Origin: Lachnoclostridium sp. An138
Lineage (GTDB): Bacteria; Bacillota; Clostridia; Lachnospirales; Lachnospiraceae
Direction of reading: 5' to 3'
DNA: 64,000 bases
Assembly: GCF_002160765.1 (NCBI RefSeq)
Contig: NZ_NFLF01000016.1
Location: forward strand, 1-64,000
Shown here in pieces: positions 45,804 through 54,769 of this stretch. The notes under the pieces were generated by a model. That model was not told where the DNA came from, made no database searches, and saw nothing but the letters and a program-made list of their open reading frames with translations. The number at the start of each line of letters is the position of its first letter. Positions within the stretch are counted from its first letter, which is position 1. The position numbers and the translations under genes were made by a program.

Positions 45804-47234
45804 CTATCTTACGCAGGAATACCCATCTGCAGCGCTGAATCCCACTGCTGTCACCAGGCTCTCTGTAAAATGGTCGTACACCAGCACGTTCAGCCCGTCT
45901 GCCGCTCGAATCTGATTCTCTCCTTCATAAAGGAATATCATTCCACCGGGGCTCACCGTCACTTCCAGGTCGGAATGCTCCCATTCCAGATGGCAGAAAC
46001 CGTCTGTCCCGGCTGGAAGAACCGTCTCTCCGTCTGCTCCGCCGATATAGACGCCGCCCTGCTCCGCAATCACTTCCGGAACCCCAATTTCTGTAAGCGT
46101 CTCTTTCAGCGGCTGCTCCCCATTATCATAATTTCCGTTCAACGAAATCACATACGTATAGTATCCGTCTCCGCTTTCCGGCAGCAGCTGCAGCAGGTCA
46201 TACCAGCCCTCTTCCTCTGCAAGAAGCTGGTTCTCGTATTTCTGGTTCCAGTCCGCCGCATTCTGATCCCAGCTGGCATAAAGTTCGCCGCCCCGTCTGT
46301 CCGGCAGTTCATACATCTCTTTCAGCCAGGACGCCAGCCAGGCACTGAGCTTTGTAGAACCACGGTAATTCAGATGGGACGCCTCAGCAAAGTCCGAAGC
46401 CGGATCAAGCCCAAGATCCTCATACATCTGGTTGAAATCCAGAAAGGGCACCCCTTCCTCCGCCGCGATTTCCGCGCAGCGGTTAAAAACTGCCTGCTCA
46501 CTTTCTATGATTCCCTGATAAGGAGAAATCATAAACACAAGAGGGATGTCTTCTTCCTTCGCCAAAGCAATGATCTTCCTCAGATATTCTTCCGACTTTT
46601 CCGAAAGCTCCCCAATCTCCGCCACCTGGCTCATATCCGGCATACTCTCAAAGGATTTCGTCACAAAAAGCGGATAAAAACCTTTGGAGGCGCTGCCGTT
46701 GGGATCTCCCCCATAATCCGCAAAATCCGCCCGTGACAGCTCTGTATAGCGGGAATGATAGACAGGGTAACCCAGAAGGTAGTCTGCCACATTTTCTTCC
46801 GCTGTGCTGGCTTTCAGGTTTTCCACCTTCTCCTCCGAAAACTTCATGCCGAAGGTGTTCGTAACCGTTCTGGCTTCTTCGATGTAGTCCCGGTCCTCTA
46901 TGGCGCGTACAAGCTCCACCACCATCACTTTCGGACGCTGATATTTCAGGCTTTCTTTCATATAGTAGTAGGTATTCCAGAGAGGCTGAAGGCTTCCTGC
47001 CAGGTCATAGGAGGGAATCCCCGCCTCTTCCCAGAGCACGGCCGGATTAATATCCGAATAGGTATGGCTGCTTCCATAGAACATGACATCGATACTTCCC
47101 GGCTCCTGCTCGTAAAAAACTTCCATGGGAAGAATTCCATCCTCCTGCTTCAGGCTGAATATATCATTCAGTTTCCACAAAAAGGCCGCCGCAAGGGCAA
47201 GAAATACCACTGTGCCGATTATCTTCTTCTTCAT
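45804..47234 (-). CDS. membrane-anchored SGNH/AlgX-like protein, partner of the MBOAT
   Basis: A 476-residue protein with an N-terminal signal anchor (about 4-22). It has an extracytoplasmic SGNH-like domain: MFYGSSHTYSDINPAVL (about 51-67) carries the nucleophile Ser, and EASHLNYRGSTKLSAWL (about 298-314) gives the catalytic His. The C-terminal 130 residues form a further domain. Proteins of this type (DltD, AlgJ/X, PatB families) move or add acyl groups to extracellular polymers after an MBOAT carries them across the membrane. The MBOAT gene is 9 nt upstream. Confidence 0.85.
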   Translation of the reverse strand: MKKKIIGTVVFLALAAAFLWKLNDIFSLKQEDGILPMEVFYEQEPGSIDVMFYGSSHTYSDINPAVLWEEAGIPSYDLAGSLQPLWNTYYYMKESLKYQRPKVMVVELVRAIEDRDYIEEARTVTNTFGMKFSEEKVENLKASTAEENVADYLLGYPVYHSRYTELSRADFADYGGDPNGSASKGFYPLFVTKSFESMPDMSQVAEIGELSEKSEEYLRKIIALAKEEDIPLVFMISPYQGIIESEQAVFNRCAEIAAEEGVPFLDFNQMYEDLGLDPASDFAEASHLNYRGSTKLSAWLASWLKEMYELPDRRGGELYASWDQNAADWNQKYENQLLAEEEGWYDLLQLLPESGDGYYTYVISLNGNYDNGEQPLKETLTEIGVPEVIAEQGGVYIGGADGETVLPAGTDGFCHLEWEHSDLEVTVSPGGMIFLYEGENQIRAADGLNVLVYDHFTESLVTAVGFSAADGYSCVR

Positions 47235-47243
47235 CCCGCACTC

Positions 47244-48725
47244 CTAAAACTGAAAATAGATAAACTGCTGCGCGTCATATCCCGGACCGTAGATTCCAAA
47301 GACAGCCACGGCGCCGATGAGGGCCAGAAGCACGGCCCAGCGGAACCAGAGATTCTGCTCTGCAAGGAAGGCATCCAGCTGCTGCTTTCTGAAATACCGC
47401 ACCAGCTCCACAAGGAAAAGAGCCGCAAGGCTCACAATGAGCACATTCATCTCTGTTCTGTCAAGGCCGAGATTGTAAAGCTCGCCGTTAAAGAAAGACC
47501 AGAAATCCGGCTTTGTGACCATGCGCCGTATATAGTCAAAAGCCGTTCCGATACTGGGCGACCGGAAAAAGATCCAGGCAAACGCCGTAAGCCCAAAAGT
47601 CACAAGCACCTGGCCCAGGCGATAACTGAGAGCCTCCGTCTTCGTGTGCAGTTTTTCGTTTATCTTTTCCTTTACACCCTTCAGCTCGTACCCGATGATC
47701 TGATAGAGACCGTGGAGCCCTCCCCAGGCCACATAACTCCAGCTGGCGCCGTGCCAGAGGCCGCTCACCAGAAAGGTGGCCATCAGGTTGAAGTACCTCC
47801 TGATCTTCCCGCACCGGCTTCCGCCAAGGGGAATGTACAGGTAATCCCGGAACCAGCTGCTCAGGGAAATGTGCCACCTTCTCCAGAATTCCCGCATGGA
47901 CCGGGAGAAATACGGCGTATTGAAGTTCTCCGTAATGCCGAAATCAAGCACCTTTGCCACTCCAAACGCCATCAGGGAATAGCTGGTAAAATCACAGTAA
48001 ATCTGAATGGCATAGGCGGCCGCTCCCGTCATCAGGGCAAACATTTCGTACATCCGGTAATTGTCAAAGACCTGGTCCGCCAGAATGGCAATCCGGTCCG
48101 CAATGACCATTTTCTGAAACAGGCCGAACAGAATCAGCGTCAGCCCATCCCTTACCCGTTCAAATTTCCACAGCGCTTTCTCCGGCAGCTCCCGGATCTG
48201 GCGGAGCAGGCCAGTGGATCGCTCAATCGGGCCGGAGAGAATCACCGGAAAAAACGACACAAACAGACCATATCGCAGGATGTTCCGCTCCGGTTCCGTA
48301 TCGCCCCGGTATACATCCACCAGATAGCCAAGGGCCTGAAAAGTATAAAAGGATATACCCAGAGGGAGCGCAAAACGGAAGGGGCTTGATACCGCGCCGA
48401 ACCCCAGCGCTCCCAGCGCCGTATTCAGGTTTCCCAGCAGAAAATCAAAGTATTTAAAAAGCGCCAGAACTGCCAGACAGGCCGCAAAGACCAGAGCCAG
48501 AACTGCCTTTTTCCTGTTTTCCGGCACTCTTCCCAGAAGCAGTCCTCCCGCATAGGTCACCACAGTGGTAAAAAGCAGCAGCACCGCGTATTTGGGATTC
48601 GCGCTCATGTAGAAGACATAGCTTGCAAGCAGAAGCCAGAGACAGCGCAGCTTTTTCGGTATAACAAAATAAATCAATGCTGCCGCAGGGAAAAAGACAG
48701 CAAACTGCAGGGAATTAAACAGCAT
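47244..48725 (-). CDS. MBOAT-family O-acyltransferase (AlgI/DltB-like)
   Basis: A 493-residue polytopic protein with about eleven hydrophobic segments. The MBOAT core is clear: FWRRWHISLSSWFRDYLYIPL (about 280-300) and GLWHGASWSYVAWGGLHGL (about 320-338), whose His is the family's catalytic residue. It transfers acyl groups, probably acetyl, across the membrane for O-acylation of a surface glycan or teichoic acid. The SGNH protein encoded next is its partner. No dltA or dltC is nearby, so D-alanylation is unlikely. Confidence 0.92.
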   Translation of the reverse strand: MLFNSLQFAVFFPAAALIYFVIPKKLRCLWLLLASYVFYMSANPKYAVLLLFTTVVTYAGGLLLGRVPENRKKAVLALVFAACLAVLALFKYFDFLLGNLNTALGALGFGAVSSPFRFALPLGISFYTFQALGYLVDVYRGDTEPERNILRYGLFVSFFPVILSGPIERSTGLLRQIRELPEKALWKFERVRDGLTLILFGLFQKMVIADRIAILADQVFDNYRMYEMFALMTGAAAYAIQIYCDFTSYSLMAFGVAKVLDFGITENFNTPYFSRSMREFWRRWHISLSSWFRDYLYIPLGGSRCGKIRRYFNLMATFLVSGLWHGASWSYVAWGGLHGLYQIIGYELKGVKEKINEKLHTKTEALSYRLGQVLVTFGLTAFAWIFFRSPSIGTAFDYIRRMVTKPDFWSFFNGELYNLGLDRTEMNVLIVSLAALFLVELVRYFRKQQLDAFLAEQNLWFRWAVLLALIGAVAVFGIYGPGYDAQQFIYFQF

Positions 48726-49908
48726 TCGTTCTGTAGTCCTCCATCAGCTTCTCAAAAGCCGGCATAGCGTTTACAATCGTCTTTTCCGAAACACAGTACG
48801 CAATACGCACATAGCCCGGGCAGCCGAAATCATCACTGGGCACCAGCAGCAGGTCATACTTTTTCGCATGCTCGCAGAAAGCGTATGCGTCCGGCTCCAG
48901 AGCCTTCACAAAGAGATAAAACGCTCCCTGAGGCGGCACACAGGTATAGCCCAGCTTCTCCAGGCCGCCCATCAGAAGATCCCGGTTGCGGCGGTAGGCA
49001 GACAAATCTCCCGTATCCTCCACGCATTTCTCAATCACCTTCTGGAACAGGATCGGCGCGCACACGTAGCCCAGCACTCTGGCCGCGCCCGCGATCGCGG
49101 GCGCCACATGGGCATGATCCGCAATACGGTCCGGAATCACAATGTAGCCAATCCGCTCTCCCGGCAGAGACAGGGACTTACTGTAGGAGTAGCAGACCAG
49201 CGTATTCTCATAATATTTTGTCAGGTAAGGCACCTGAATATCATCATAGACGATTTCACGGTAGGGCTCGTCCGTGATCAGGTAGATAGGAGAACCGCAT
49301 TCTTCAGATTTTCTGCGCAGAATCTCCCCCAGCCTCTTCACCGTCTCTTCTGAATATACGACACCGGAAGGATTGTTCGGCGTATTTACAATTACCGCTT
49401 TTGTCTTCGAAGTAATCATACCTTCGAAAACGTCTGTATCAATCTGAAAATCCGGGATTCTCGGCGGAACCACCTGAAGCGTCGCTCCGGTCGCCTCCAC
49501 CCAGCAGCGGTACTCCGTGAAGAACGGCGCAAAAGTAATCACCTCATCCCCCGGATTGCACAGGGCCTTCAGACAGATGCTCAAGGATGCTGCCGCCCCG
49601 CAGGTCATAAAAATATTGTCTGCCGTAAAAGTCTCCCCGAATCTCCGGTTCAGAGACTCCGCGATCACCGCCCGCACCTTCGGATCGCCGGGCGCCGGAG
49701 AATAGGCATGAAGGTTCTCCGCCGGTTCCTCCAGGAGTTCCAGAATCGCCTGCTTTACCGAAGGCGGCGCCGGAATGCTGGGATTGCCCAGACTGAAATC
49801 ATAGACCTTATCCTCTCCCACCTCCGCTTTTCTCTTCAGGCCAAAAGAAAATATCTCTCTGATGATGGAACTTTTGCTTCCTAATTCATAACACTCCTGT
49901 GAAATCAT
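48715..49908 (-). CDS. PLP-dependent aminotransferase (class I/II)
   Basis: A 397-residue aspartate-aminotransferase-fold enzyme. Marks are VYDFSLGNPSIPAPPSV near the N-terminus, TCGAAASLSICLKAL, VNTPNNPSGVVYSEE, and the PLP-Lys segment CYSYSKSLSLPGERIGYI. The conserved Arg (GYVRIAYC) is near the end. The substrate is not clear; clostridial relatives are annotated as aspartate or alanine aminotransferases. The start at 49908 has AAGGAGGATG. It ends 11 bp inside the MBOAT gene start. Confidence 0.88.
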   Translation of the reverse strand: MISQECYELGSKSSIIREIFSFGLKRKAEVGEDKVYDFSLGNPSIPAPPSVKQAILELLEEPAENLHAYSPAPGDPKVRAVIAESLNRRFGETFTADNIFMTCGAAASLSICLKALCNPGDEVITFAPFFTEYRCWVEATGATLQVVPPRIPDFQIDTDVFEGMITSKTKAVIVNTPNNPSGVVYSEETVKRLGEILRRKSEECGSPIYLITDEPYREIVYDDIQVPYLTKYYENTLVCYSYSKSLSLPGERIGYIVIPDRIADHAHVAPAIAGAARVLGYVCAPILFQKVIEKCVEDTGDLSAYRRNRDLLMGGLEKLGYTCVPPQGAFYLFVKALEPDAYAFCEHAKKYDLLLVPSDDFGCPGYVRIAYCVSEKTIVNAMPAFEKLMEDYRTNAV

Positions 49909-49952
49909 TGGTACATCCTCCTTTTCTCTGTTCGAAGTTCTATTAAAATGCG

Positions 49953-50381
49953 TCATTCGAACGCTTTATCTTCCCGTTCCGGCAGATACCTGGTCTCCAC
50001 TGTCTCCTGAAATGCTTCGAAGAGAGCCAGATAACAATTTATCAGCCTTTCGCAGACTGTCTTTACAATCTCGCCATCATAGTCATACGTCAGATCGTTT
50101 CGGTCACGAAGCATGTCCATCCAGGCGTCGTCTGAAATCAGCTGAAACTCATATGCTTTCCGCAGCACTTCTCTCGGTGAGCCTTTTGGAAAATCTACGA
50201 CAGCAAATCGCTGAATCACAATATCTTTCATTACTTTCCAGGCAAGATCGAAGGTAATATTAAATTTTGCTCCCGCACCGCTGAGGATGAAGGAATCGTT
50301 CAGATCCCGCTCTCTGATCTCCTCCAGAGCGGCCAGCGAATTCCGGAAACTTTCAAATCTTCTATAATATTTTTCGTCCAT
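49953..50381 (-). CDS. HI0074-family HEPN-like partner of a minimal nucleotidyltransferase
   Basis: A 142-residue all-helical protein of the HI0074/HEPN group, the partner of MNT nucleotidyltransferases. SLAALEEIRERDLND and FNITFDLAWKVMKDIV are typical. The place of the HEPN ribonuclease motif R-x4-H-x-Y reads RNDLTYDY (about 94-101), so the catalytic His is replaced by Tyr. An active RNase is therefore doubtful. It overlaps the MNT gene by 20 bp. It may be a toxin relic, or a binding subunit as first proposed for HI0074. Confidence 0.85.
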   Translation of the reverse strand: MDEKYYRRFESFRNSLAALEEIRERDLNDSFILSGAGAKFNITFDLAWKVMKDIVIQRFAVVDFPKGSPREVLRKAYEFQLISDDAWMDMLRDRNDLTYDYDGEIVKTVCERLINCYLALFEAFQETVETRYLPEREDKAFE

Positions 50382-50634
50382 ATTCTCTGATCTCCTTTAA
50401 CAGAAGCTCATTCTGACAGGTATCCATATTCACCACATCAAATGACAGAAGAGTCGGAATCTCATCTATCGCTTCTTCCAGTTCATCAAAGCGCTCTGCA
50501 CCGGAAACTGCGATATCAATATCGCTCCGTTCTGTCTCTGTCCCCTTTGCCCGGGAGCCGAACAAAATCACTTCTCTTGCTCCATACTGCCTGCTGATTC
50601 TCTGAATCTCTTCAAGTATCTCCTGGATCTGCAT
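50362..50634 (-). CDS. minimal nucleotidyltransferase (MNT/MntA-like)
   Basis: A 90-residue nucleotidyltransferase with the intact catalytic signature GS-x10-DxD (FGSRAKGTETERSDIDIAV, about 24-42). In studied pairs MNT proteins neutralise HEPN partners by AMPylating a Tyr near the R-x4-H motif. It is the first gene of the pair, just downstream of a perfect palindrome and promoter. Confidence 0.9.
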   Translation of the reverse strand: MQIQEILEEIQRISRQYGAREVILFGSRAKGTETERSDIDIAVSGAERFDELEEAIDEIPTLLSFDVVNMDTCQNELLLKEIREYGRKIL

Positions 50635-50662
50635 TCTCTGTTTCTTCCTTCCTGCACCGGGC

Positions 50663-50686
50663 TATACTTCGTTTGCTCGAAGTATA
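50663..50686. promoter_or_regulatory. palindromic operator upstream of the MNT/HEPN pair
   Basis: TATACTTCG-N6-CGAAGTATA is a perfect 9+9 inverted repeat, centred about 40 nt before the MNT start and overlapping the predicted transcription start region. Autoregulatory binding is likely but inferred. Confidence 0.65.
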
Positions 50687-50695
50687 CTACGCCTT

Positions 50696-50724
50696 ATTTT
50701 AGCACAGCAGGACCCGCAGGGCAA
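50696..50724 (-). promoter_or_regulatory. promoter of the MNT/HEPN pair
   Basis: TTGCCC (50719-50724), 17-nt spacer, TAAAAT (50696-50701) on the minus strand. Confidence 0.65.
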
Positions 50725-50847
50725 GAATTCCCCGGAAAGAACCTGTATTTATCACGTACCAAATATCTGAAGCATACACAAAAATAGGATTGTTATGGAA
50801 AAGAAAAGTACTGGAACTACCCGAAAAAGCTGCCAGATATACATAGT

Positions 50848-50879
50848 AAAAGCCCGGAATACGTCGCCGTACCCCGGAC
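50848..50879 (-). terminator. terminator of the polyol/sugar operon
   Basis: Minus-strand GTCCGGGGTACG-GCGA-CGTATTCCGGGC with one interior mismatch region, then TTTTACTAT. It lies 65 nt after the MtlD-like gene. Between it and the MNT promoter (50725-50847) nothing is recognised. Confidence 0.75.
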
Positions 50880-50943
50880 TTTCTCCCTTCAATCCGCATT
50901 TTCAAAATCCGCCCCGCTGTCACAAAAGCTTCTTCTGAAAATT

Positions 50944-52161
50944 TTAAATAATTCCTTTCATCTGCCTGTCTCTCAGTTTCTGGGCTATCCTTCGAATCTC
51001 GCTCTCACTCTGCCCCTGTACATGCGCCTCATAAAGCCGCAGCACAAGCTCCATCAAAGGCTCTCCTTCTTTCAGGCCAGAGATTTCCGTCAAAATCTCC
51101 TTTGCATTTTTCAAAGACTGCTCTTTTCCCTGTTCTTCCAGATATTCACGGACAGCACCCGCAGTTCCTACGCTGATAAATGCCGGATAGATACCTTCCT
51201 CCATGCAGAGGCGTGATGCTCCAATCAGTCTGTCAGCCGGAGAAAGCTTGCGCCTCGGATCCCCTCCTACACGGGCACAGGTATCCTGCAGCGCCTGATT
51301 TGTAAAACGCATCCGCAGATCCTGCGCATGTTGAAGGAGTTTTTCTGCAGAAACCTCATATTTTTTTGAAAGCGCCAAAACGCTCTCTGACATGGCCTCT
51401 GTAACCATGAGCTGCACTTCTGCATCATCAATAGATTCGTATATATATTTACGTCCTGTATATAATCCAAGATATGCGCACACTGCATGTCCCATGTTAT
51501 GCAGATAAAGCTTCCTTTTTATGTAGAAATCAAAAGGTTCAAAGGGAATCATATTTTGAATCTGCGGGATTTCTCCTTTGAATCCTGCCATATCCACAGG
51601 AAGGAATCCATAACTCTCCACACATACGCGAAGAGGATTTCCATCTTTCATCTCCTCCGTCTGCACAGGTACCATCCGGCCGATCGACGCTTCCACAAGG
51701 CCTACGTTTTCATCAAACCACAGAGTCTCTTTCTCCGTCAGCTGCTCCTTGAGCATTCTTTCCAGCACCTTATTGGCATCCATCAGATTCTCACAGATAA
51801 TGATATTGAGAGGGCCGCCATTTCTCTGCATTCGTTTCCGTATTCCGGCTGTCAGATTTGGAACTATGAATTTTAAAATATTAACGCCTACAGCAGTTGC
51901 CATAATGTCACAGCAGGCGATTGCATCCGCTACGGCTTCCGTGTCATTTCCGTTCACTGCCCTGACATTCTGTACTTCAATATCCTGGCTGCCATCATTC
52001 GATACAATTCGAATTGGATAAGCATGATCCCGATTCAAAGTATCCACCACAGCTTCCGCCACATCCACAAAGGTTACCTCATATCCAGACTGGGAAAACA
52101 ACATTCCGATAAAACCACGTCCGATATTACCGGCACCGTACATAACTGCTTTCTTTTTCAT
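50944..52161 (-). CDS. mtlD: mannitol-1-phosphate 5-dehydrogenase family protein
   Basis: A 405-residue NAD-dependent polyol-phosphate dehydrogenase. The N-terminal dinucleotide motif YGAGNIGRGFIG (8-19) and LNIIICENLMDANKVL (about 113-128) are family signatures. NVGLVEASIGRMVP (about 146-159) and the active-site LYLHNMGHAVCAYLGL (about 219-234) follow. Typical length is about 380. No mannitol PTS gene is present. In this operon it may instead act on another hexitol phosphate or on a pathway intermediate. Last gene of the operon. Confidence 0.82.
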   Translation of the reverse strand: MKKKAVMYGAGNIGRGFIGMLFSQSGYEVTFVDVAEAVVDTLNRDHAYPIRIVSNDGSQDIEVQNVRAVNGNDTEAVADAIACCDIMATAVGVNILKFIVPNLTAGIRKRMQRNGGPLNIIICENLMDANKVLERMLKEQLTEKETLWFDENVGLVEASIGRMVPVQTEEMKDGNPLRVCVESYGFLPVDMAGFKGEIPQIQNMIPFEPFDFYIKRKLYLHNMGHAVCAYLGLYTGRKYIYESIDDAEVQLMVTEAMSESVLALSKKYEVSAEKLLQHAQDLRMRFTNQALQDTCARVGGDPRRKLSPADRLIGASRLCMEEGIYPAFISVGTAGAVREYLEEQGKEQSLKNAKEILTEISGLKEGEPLMELVLRLYEAHVQGQSESEIRRIAQKLRDRQMKGII

Positions 52162-52173
52162 ACTTACCTTCCT

Positions 52174-53181
52174 TTACAGCACATACCACATATCAAGATA
52201 CTCGCGTACAATACGCTTCATTTCCTGATAAATAATGTCCTGACGGGCCACAGTCGTAAATGCTGTCAGCGCCTCTTTCTCTCCGGTCACACACTTATCT
52301 GCAAGCCAGCCCTCTTCTTTCAGTTTTTCCACCACCTCTGGCCCTGCTGCCTTCGACGCATTCTTCACCAGAAATTCAAACAGCTTCGGGGAGGCATCCC
52401 GCTCCAGAGCTGTCCAGATATTTACTTTGCATACGCCATCATCAAACAGCTTTCTCAGCTGTTCATTGGAAACGGAAGATGTGCCATGAAGCACGATCTT
52501 CGGACCTATTTCCGCCTTAATCGCCCGGGCTGCATCACCGTGGTACTGAAGCTCTTTTCCGGATGCCCGGTGCTCAGTCCCCAAATTGGCCACTACCAGA
52601 TCAACACCTGTCCTCTCCACATAGTCTTTGCATTTTTCTGCTGTCGTGATATCATTATGGGCTTCTCCGCCTGCGTCTATAATCTCATCACAAGCCCCTT
52701 CTACAAGAATTTCCTGTCCTTTTTTTTCTACAAAAGCTTTTGTCTTCGCAATATTTTCCTCCAAAGGTAGTGTAGATGCATCATACATAATGGAAGAATA
52801 ACCGCTCAGATCACTTTCGCAGAGTTCCTCGTCCAAGTCATGCTGTACATGATCAAGATGCAGCATCAGTTCCACATTCTCATAATCTCCGCCTTCCCGC
52901 ATCAGTACCTCTGCGTCCTGGCGGAAAAGTTCCAGACCTGTCTTCCAGTTCCGGCTGTGTGTATAATTTACAGCCTGGGGGCGGTGTTCATAGCGTACTG
53001 TCGCGGCCAGCGTCACCGGAACACTCGTCAGGCCTTTGTCTTTTGCAAACTCACTGGCTGCAGAAATAATGGCTTCCGTCGTCGTCAGATTTTCCGTGCA
53101 CAGGCAGGGAATTACCCAGCCCTTCGCAGCTGCCTCTTCGTAAATCCGTACTACCTCATCTCTTTTTTTGATAATCGGCAT
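52174..53181 (-). CDS. class II (zinc) aldolase, fructose-bisphosphate aldolase family
   Basis: A 335-residue TIM-barrel aldolase of the Fba/GatY/KbaY group. The zinc site is LMLHLDHVQHD (about 107-117, first His and Asp), with later His in LGTEHRASGKE and VLHGTSSVSN, where true Fba has NVHG and LHGGSG. The divergence suggests a substrate other than fructose 1,6-bisphosphate. It would cleave the phosphorylated ketose made by the FGGY kinase. Start at 53181; the upstream GTG overlaps the ribosome site. Confidence 0.85.
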   Translation of the reverse strand: MPIIKKRDEVVRIYEEAAAKGWVIPCLCTENLTTTEAIISAASEFAKDKGLTSVPVTLAATVRYEHRPQAVNYTHSRNWKTGLELFRQDAEVLMREGGDYENVELMLHLDHVQHDLDEELCESDLSGYSSIMYDASTLPLEENIAKTKAFVEKKGQEILVEGACDEIIDAGGEAHNDITTAEKCKDYVERTGVDLVVANLGTEHRASGKELQYHGDAARAIKAEIGPKIVLHGTSSVSNEQLRKLFDDGVCKVNIWTALERDASPKLFEFLVKNASKAAGPEVVEKLKEEGWLADKCVTGEKEALTAFTTVARQDIIYQEMKRIVREYLDMWYVL

Positions 53182-53275
53182 TTTCTTATCCTCTCCTTTC
53201 ACGTCACATTTCCATGTTTCCCCAACAAGCTGGGGCGCAACAGTACAAACACCAGCGTATTTGGGCCCGAACTCA

Positions 53276-54754
53276 TCAGACTTTCAAATACGCGGCTGAA
53301 TACTTCCGGTAGATCCTGTATTTGCTCTCATATTTCTTATAATTATCTTCCTGCGGTTCAAAATAGTGTACGCCTTTCACCATGTTTTTCCCAGCTTCAT
53401 CCAAATCATGGTAAACCCCATTGCCAAGCCCCGCCAACATACAGGCTCCCAGAGAAGGCAGTTCAATATTGTCCATTCTTCCTACAGGAGCATGAATAAG
53501 ATCTGCCCTAAGCTGCAGCAATTTGTCAGAGCGCGAACCACCACCGCCAAAATGCAGTCTATGAAATGGTTCTTTCCTGGTAGAACGAATATACTCTACA
53601 CAAGCCACAAACTGAAAAGCCAAGCTCTCCAGAATACTTTCAAAAATCATATCCGTTGTAGTCCCCAAACCCATGCCCAAAACAGCTCCATGAAAGGTTT
53701 CTGCATACGGCAAAAAAATCAAAGGGTTTTCCCCATCTAACGGAACATTTGCAATCAGCTTGCCTACATCTGCCTTCTCATCCTGCAGAATATATTTGCA
53801 GTACCATTCCAACAACGCTCCGGCCGTCGGGAATGCATCCATCACGGTATACTTCCCTTTAAACGGCGAATTATAACAGCAGGAAAAAATCAGTGAATCA
53901 CCAAAATCATTACACCCGTCCACAAATGTATCTGAAAAATATCCAATCTGCTCATAAGTTCCCATGAGCACACCTAAAATATCAGAATGTTCCAGCTTTA
54001 CGCCTGTGGAAAGCAGGGAAGCAGATACATCATGGCAGCCTATTGTAACCGGCAGTTCACAGGGAAGTTTTACAGATCCATAGGAAGATATCTTTCCAAT
54101 CGCCGTGGCTGATTCCACAATATTTGTCCCAAGTTTTGCTTCAGGAATTCCCATAAGTTCCAGAAGTGGCTCTGACCAGTGTCCGCCTTTCACATCATAG
54201 GCCAATTTTCTCGCTGCCAGCGTCGTATCCTGTACTCCAGGTAACCCCAACCTGTGCATGATATATTCTTGATTTGAATAGAATGCATAAGCTTTTTTAA
54301 ATACTTCCGGTCTGTGTCGCTTTAACCACAATATTTTTGATACAGAGCTTAAGGTCGAAAGTGTATTTCCAGTAATACGAGCATATTCCTGAGCTCCTAT
54401 CTCCTTATCCATCAATTCTACTTCCGACCGGGATCGTCCGCAAAATCCCGGGAGCATCGCATAGAGAGCGTTCCCGTCCTTGTCCACCGGTGTAATACTG
54501 TCGCCAAAAAATGAGAAAGTTACAGCTAACAGCTCCAAATTTTCCGGTAACTTACGCATCAACTCCTCTACAGCTGTTTCAGAAGCCTTCCATACTTCTT
54601 CCGCATTCAATTCTATCTCATTGGGACCCGGTGTATACCAACGGTATTTTCTACTGGTGCCCAATATCATTTCTGCTGTATCTCCATCAACCAGTGTCAC
54701 ATGCACATTTGAGGTTCCAAAATCCAACGCCAAAAACGCTCGTTTCCACTTCAA
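53276..54754 (-). CDS. FGGY-family carbohydrate kinase
   Basis: A 492-residue sugar kinase. The N-terminal phosphate motif is ALDFGTSNVHVTLVDGD (8-24). The FGGY C-domain has LHFGGGGSRSDKLLQLRADL (about 405-424) and LPSLGACMLAGLGNG (about 440-454). Members phosphorylate pentuloses, hexuloses or polyols. The exact sugar cannot be told; similarity by eye is closest to the xylulo-/fuculokinase group. TTG start with GGGGGG. It stands between the 2-hydroxyacid dehydrogenase and the aldolase. Confidence 0.88.
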   Translation of the reverse strand: MKWKRAFLALDFGTSNVHVTLVDGDTAEMILGTSRKYRWYTPGPNEIELNAEEVWKASETAVEELMRKLPENLELLAVTFSFFGDSITPVDKDGNALYAMLPGFCGRSRSEVELMDKEIGAQEYARITGNTLSTLSSVSKILWLKRHRPEVFKKAYAFYSNQEYIMHRLGLPGVQDTTLAARKLAYDVKGGHWSEPLLELMGIPEAKLGTNIVESATAIGKISSYGSVKLPCELPVTIGCHDVSASLLSTGVKLEHSDILGVLMGTYEQIGYFSDTFVDGCNDFGDSLIFSCCYNSPFKGKYTVMDAFPTAGALLEWYCKYILQDEKADVGKLIANVPLDGENPLIFLPYAETFHGAVLGMGLGTTTDMIFESILESLAFQFVACVEYIRSTRKEPFHRLHFGGGGSRSDKLLQLRADLIHAPVGRMDNIELPSLGACMLAGLGNGVYHDLDEAGKNMVKGVHYFEPQEDNYKKYESKYRIYRKYSAAYLKV

Positions 54755-54769
54755 TCAATATTCCCCCCG

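Noticed and set aside
46755-48389. 544-codon plus-strand open frame opposite the SGNH and MBOAT genes
   Set aside because: The minus-strand genes show clear MBOAT and SGNH motifs. The plus frame is a His/Arg-rich translation typical of an antisense shadow.
50699-50923. 74-codon minus-strand frame in the gap before the MNT gene
   Set aside because: It overlaps the operon terminator and the MNT promoter, lacks a ribosome site, and has no recognisable sequence.
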